From NCBI GenBank assembly GCA_041940025.1, contig JBGTSY010000006.1, forward strand, positions 1 to 64,000: a stretch of DNA of 64,000 nucleotides, written 5' to 3'. Shown here one piece after another: positions 62,334 through 64,000 of the stretch (position 1 is its first letter; each line of letters opens with the position of its first letter). A model generated the notes under the pieces. That model did not search any database, had not been told where the DNA came from, and was given only the letters and a program-made list of their open reading frames with translations. Origin of the DNA: UBA5859 sp041940025. Its GTDB lineage: Bacteria; Pseudomonadota; Gammaproteobacteria; UBA5859. Made by a program: the position numbers and the translations under genes.

Positions 62334-62356
62334 ATTTGCTGATCAGATCAGCAAAT
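62334..62356. repeat. perfect 23-base palindrome
   Basis: ATTTGCTGATC and its exact reverse complement GATCAGCAAAT flank a single A. It lies about 155 bases before the spondin-domain gene's start. There is no T-run, so it is more like an operator or a relic of a mobile element than a terminator. Confidence 0.4.
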
Positions 62357-62513
62357 GGATAGATGTGCCGATTCGAACGTTGCCACCTGCAACGATTGGA
62401 AGGCCAAAAGTAGGTTTGTGATAAATTTGTGATCTTTTCGTGAAAGCCTCGTGATCTTGCTGCTGCACACTGGTACCGCAGTTGAATCTCATTCATCAAA
62501 GCGAGGACGCTAT

Positions 62514-62954
62514 ATGAAAAAATCACTCATCCCAGCAATCACCCTTTCAGTTGCGCTGCCATTCTCCGCCTTTGCAGGAGATCTAGAGGTGGAGATAACC
62601 AATTTAACTCACGGCAGTTATTTTACGCCGCTACTGGTGGCCAGTCATGATACACACCTCGATCTGTTTGAGGTGGGTACGAGTGCATCCGTGGCGTTGC
62701 AGGCAATGGCTGAAGGTGGAGACATCTCAGGATTGATCACCACCGTTTCGAATGCAGGGGGTAGTTATGCAGACAATCCTGCCGCAGGCTTGTTAGCACC
62801 AGGACAACAGGTGACTGCGACTCTGGATACGGGCAGTATCAGCAATAGGCGACTCTCCATCGTGGCAATGATATTGCCCACCAATGATGGATTCGTCGGT
62901 TTAGACTCTCTCAAAATTCCGAAAACCCCTGGAAGGACCAGCGGGGGCATTTGA
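62514..62954 (+). CDS. spondin_N-domain secreted protein, short form
   Basis: A 146-residue exported protein: signal peptide LIPAITLSVALPFSAFA, then a spondin_N-like domain (LEVEITNLTHGSYFTPLLVASHD, LFEVGTSASVALQAMAEGGD, GLLAPGQQVTATL, RRLSIVAMILPTNDGFVGL). GAGGA is well placed before the ATG. Bacterial spondin_N proteins usually continue 50 or more residues with an acidic segment (YDAG-E-NDE), whereas this ends at PGRTSGGI. It may therefore be a natural short form or C-terminally truncated. Role unknown; such proteins are extracellular or surface-associated. Confidence 0.75.
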   Translation: MKKSLIPAITLSVALPFSAFAGDLEVEITNLTHGSYFTPLLVASHDTHLDLFEVGTSASVALQAMAEGGDISGLITTVSNAGGSYADNPAAGLLAPGQQVTATLDTGSISNRRLSIVAMILPTNDGFVGLDSLKIPKTPGRTSGGI

Positions 62955-62959
62955 ACGAA

Positions 62960-63003
62960 AACCTACGGTTTTGAATCTTGGTGAACCAGTATAACCGTAG
63001 GTT
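62960..63003. terminator. long inverted repeat after the spondin-domain gene, possible terminator
   Basis: AACCTACGGTT (62960-62970) and AACCGTAGGTT (62993-63003) are perfect 11-base reverse complements separated by 22 bases, beginning five bases after the stop codon. The following CCTGTTTAAT has only a weak T-run. It could act as a terminator or mRNA-stabilising hairpin. Confidence 0.45.
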
Positions 63004-63288
63004 CCTGTTTAATAGCCTCTAACCTCGAATTTCGATGTGTGGCCGGCAAAAGCGTCAAATTTAGCCACTCCGTCAATAAGTCATTGATATTAAGCCGCTT
63101 CTTTGTGATCTCTCCTTCGGTTACGCAGAGTTACGCGTTACATGCGTAATTACGCAATTAGCAGGTAACACCGATAGAGGGTGCCTGTCCCTGTGGAAGA
63201 ACCGACAAGTTTGACAAGTTTGACAAGTTTGAGGGTCGGCAACGATTCCTTCATTAAACAGCCAGATGATCGAAATGCACCCAGCCGG
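63004..63288. other. intergenic region with short tandem repeats
   Basis: Contains three exact tandem copies of GACAAGTTT (63204-63230), framed by CCGAC and GTCGG, and a cluster of TTACGC/GCGTAA words around 63122-63160. No gene is supported. The repeats and their position before a plasmid-type gene fragment suggest former mobile DNA. Confidence 0.5.
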
Positions 63289-63594
63289 CTACAGCGAGCC
63301 CTGTAGCTGTTTAAACTGCCCTTGGATCACTGCTTTTTCCTGAAGAATAACTTTGTTCTCGTCGGTCAGATATGCCACTTTTTCCTGGGTAGTTTTCAAT
63401 TCGGTTTTAGTGGCTTCCAGAGCTTGGGATAATACCGCCAGCTCCTTATCGACATCTGCTTTCTTACCAGTGAGCGATGCTATTTTTTCTGACAATTGCT
63501 CATTTTTATGCTGGTATTCCCGGCTTTTCGCCAAGGCGTCTTCAAGGTCGCGTTTCAGGTTCCGGATATCATCTACTTTTCCGTTCAAATGCAT
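63289..63594 (-). pseudogene. C-terminal coiled-coil part of a KfrA-like DNA-binding protein
   Basis: About 100 residues of almost continuous coiled coil (DDIRNLKRDLEDALAKS..., ALEATKTELKTTQEK...) ending EKAVIQGQFKQLQGSL, a tail like that of KfrA-type plasmid/accessory DNA-binding proteins. The N-terminal DNA-binding domain is absent: upstream of about 63594 the frame runs into DNA that encodes CusA on the other strand, so the gene was cut there. Attribution to KfrA is from the tail and coiled coil only. Confidence 0.4.
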
Positions 63595-63598
63595 CCGC

Positions 63599-64000
63599 TT
63601 TCGCTGGCCCGTGGTCACCGTGGCGGTGCTGTCGCTGATCCTGACCTGGCCCATTGCCCGGCAACTGGGCAACGAGTTTATGCCGCCGCTGAATGAAGGT
63701 AGCATTCTCTACATGCCCACGGCGTTACCAGGGATGTCCATTACCGAGGCCGGTAAGGTGTTGCAGAGCATGGACGAACAACTCAAGGCCTTTCCCGAGG
63801 TGGAAAGGGTGTTCGGCAAAGTGGGTCGCTCCACCAGTGCCACCGATCCGGCACCGCTGTCCATGGTGGAAACGGTGGTCACCCTCAAGCCCAAAGACCA
63901 GTGGCGTGAAGGCCTGACATGGGATGATCTGATTGCCGAAATGGACGAAAAACTGCGCTACCCCGGCATGCCCAATATCTGGTGGATGCCAATCCAGACC
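63599..64000 (+). CDS. heavy-metal RND efflux pump CusA/CzcA, 5'-truncated fragment running off the window
   Basis: 134 codons encode the middle of an HME-RND permease: RWPVVTVAVLSLILTWPIA (transmembrane segment), GNEFMPPLNEGSILYMPTALPGMS, FPEVERVFGKVGRSTSATDPAPLSMVETVV and PNIWWMPIQT. In CusA these lie around residues 530-670, so the first half is missing and the frame enters directly from the tail of the coiled-coil gene on the opposite strand. G+C and codon use are visibly higher than in the rest of the window, consistent with foreign origin or a chimeric junction. Confidence 0.85.

Larger units (their letters stand above)
61582..62513. other. about 930-base region of decayed and intergenic DNA
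   Basis: Contains the promoter side of the acyl-CoA synthetase gene, a short acyl-ligase-like remnant (listed separately), a perfect palindrome (listed separately), and at the end the ribosome-binding site GAGGA of the spondin-domain gene. Several short frames in both directions lack start signals and conservation. No intact gene seen. Confidence 0.6.

Overview
The window comes from a free-living, aerobic gammaproteobacterium of moderate G+C content, probably marine or hydrocarbon-associated. The evidence is the gene order pcnB-folK-dNK-panB-panC-panD, queA-tgt, yajC-secD-secF, suhB/trmJ, a complete isc operon (iscR to iscX) running into ndk-rlmN-pilF-rodZ-hisS-yfgM-bamB-der, and an AlkB-type alkane hydroxylase facing an acyl-CoA synthetase. 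I cannot name the genus.

Layout. 0-6 kb: RDD membrane protein, RNA polyadenylation (pcnB), folate (folK), deoxynucleoside kinase and pantothenate synthesis (panBCD), then an MBL-fold hydrolase. 6.1-6.8 kb: N-terminal remnant of an RND-superfamily exporter with three in-frame stops, next to tRNA-Leu(CAA). 7-17.6 kb: queuosine genes queA-tgt and the Sec accessory genes yajC-secD-secF, separated by three c-di-GMP proteins (one PAS-GGDEF-EAL, two membrane GGDEF). 17.6-19.8 kb: suhB followed by two unannotated small genes, with trmJ divergent. 19.8-34.7 kb: Fe-S assembly operon under an IscR-type promoter, with two successive cysteine desulfurase genes, then the ndk...der housekeeping run (ispG is not in its usual place between rodZ and hisS). 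34.8-41.5 kb: an M23 peptidase and two tandem hybrid sensor kinases whose catalytic cores are degenerate. 41.5-49.4 kb: a redox-type cluster made of a lipoprotein, ApbE flavin transferase, a di-CxxCH lipoprotein, a Tat-exported DUF1501 protein, a TlpA-like thioredoxin, a DUF4266 lipoprotein ending in GGGGCGCN, and DUF3570. 49.4-52.3 kb: PH-like membrane protein, RutE-type nitroreductase, and a pirin with a divergent LysR regulator.

52.3-56.1 kb is a mobile-element graveyard: a RAYT (REP-associated tyrosine transposase) gene split by an IS3-family element, an integron-cassette-like unit with an attC-like site, short orphan genes, a 52-residue TraG stub and the tail of a second RAYT. 56.2-61.6 kb returns to chromosomal genes (deaD, alkB, acyl-CoA synthetase). 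The last 2.4 kb is repeat-rich and decayed. It holds a ligase remnant, a short spondin-domain protein, and a junction between the tail of a KfrA-like coiled-coil protein and a 5'-truncated, visibly GC-richer CusA/CzcA efflux gene.

The most interesting candidates for an undescribed system are the ApbE/DUF1501/DUF4266/DUF3570 cluster and the degenerate tandem kinases immediately upstream on the same strand. The kinases could plausibly be its regulators, but nothing in the sequence proves the link.
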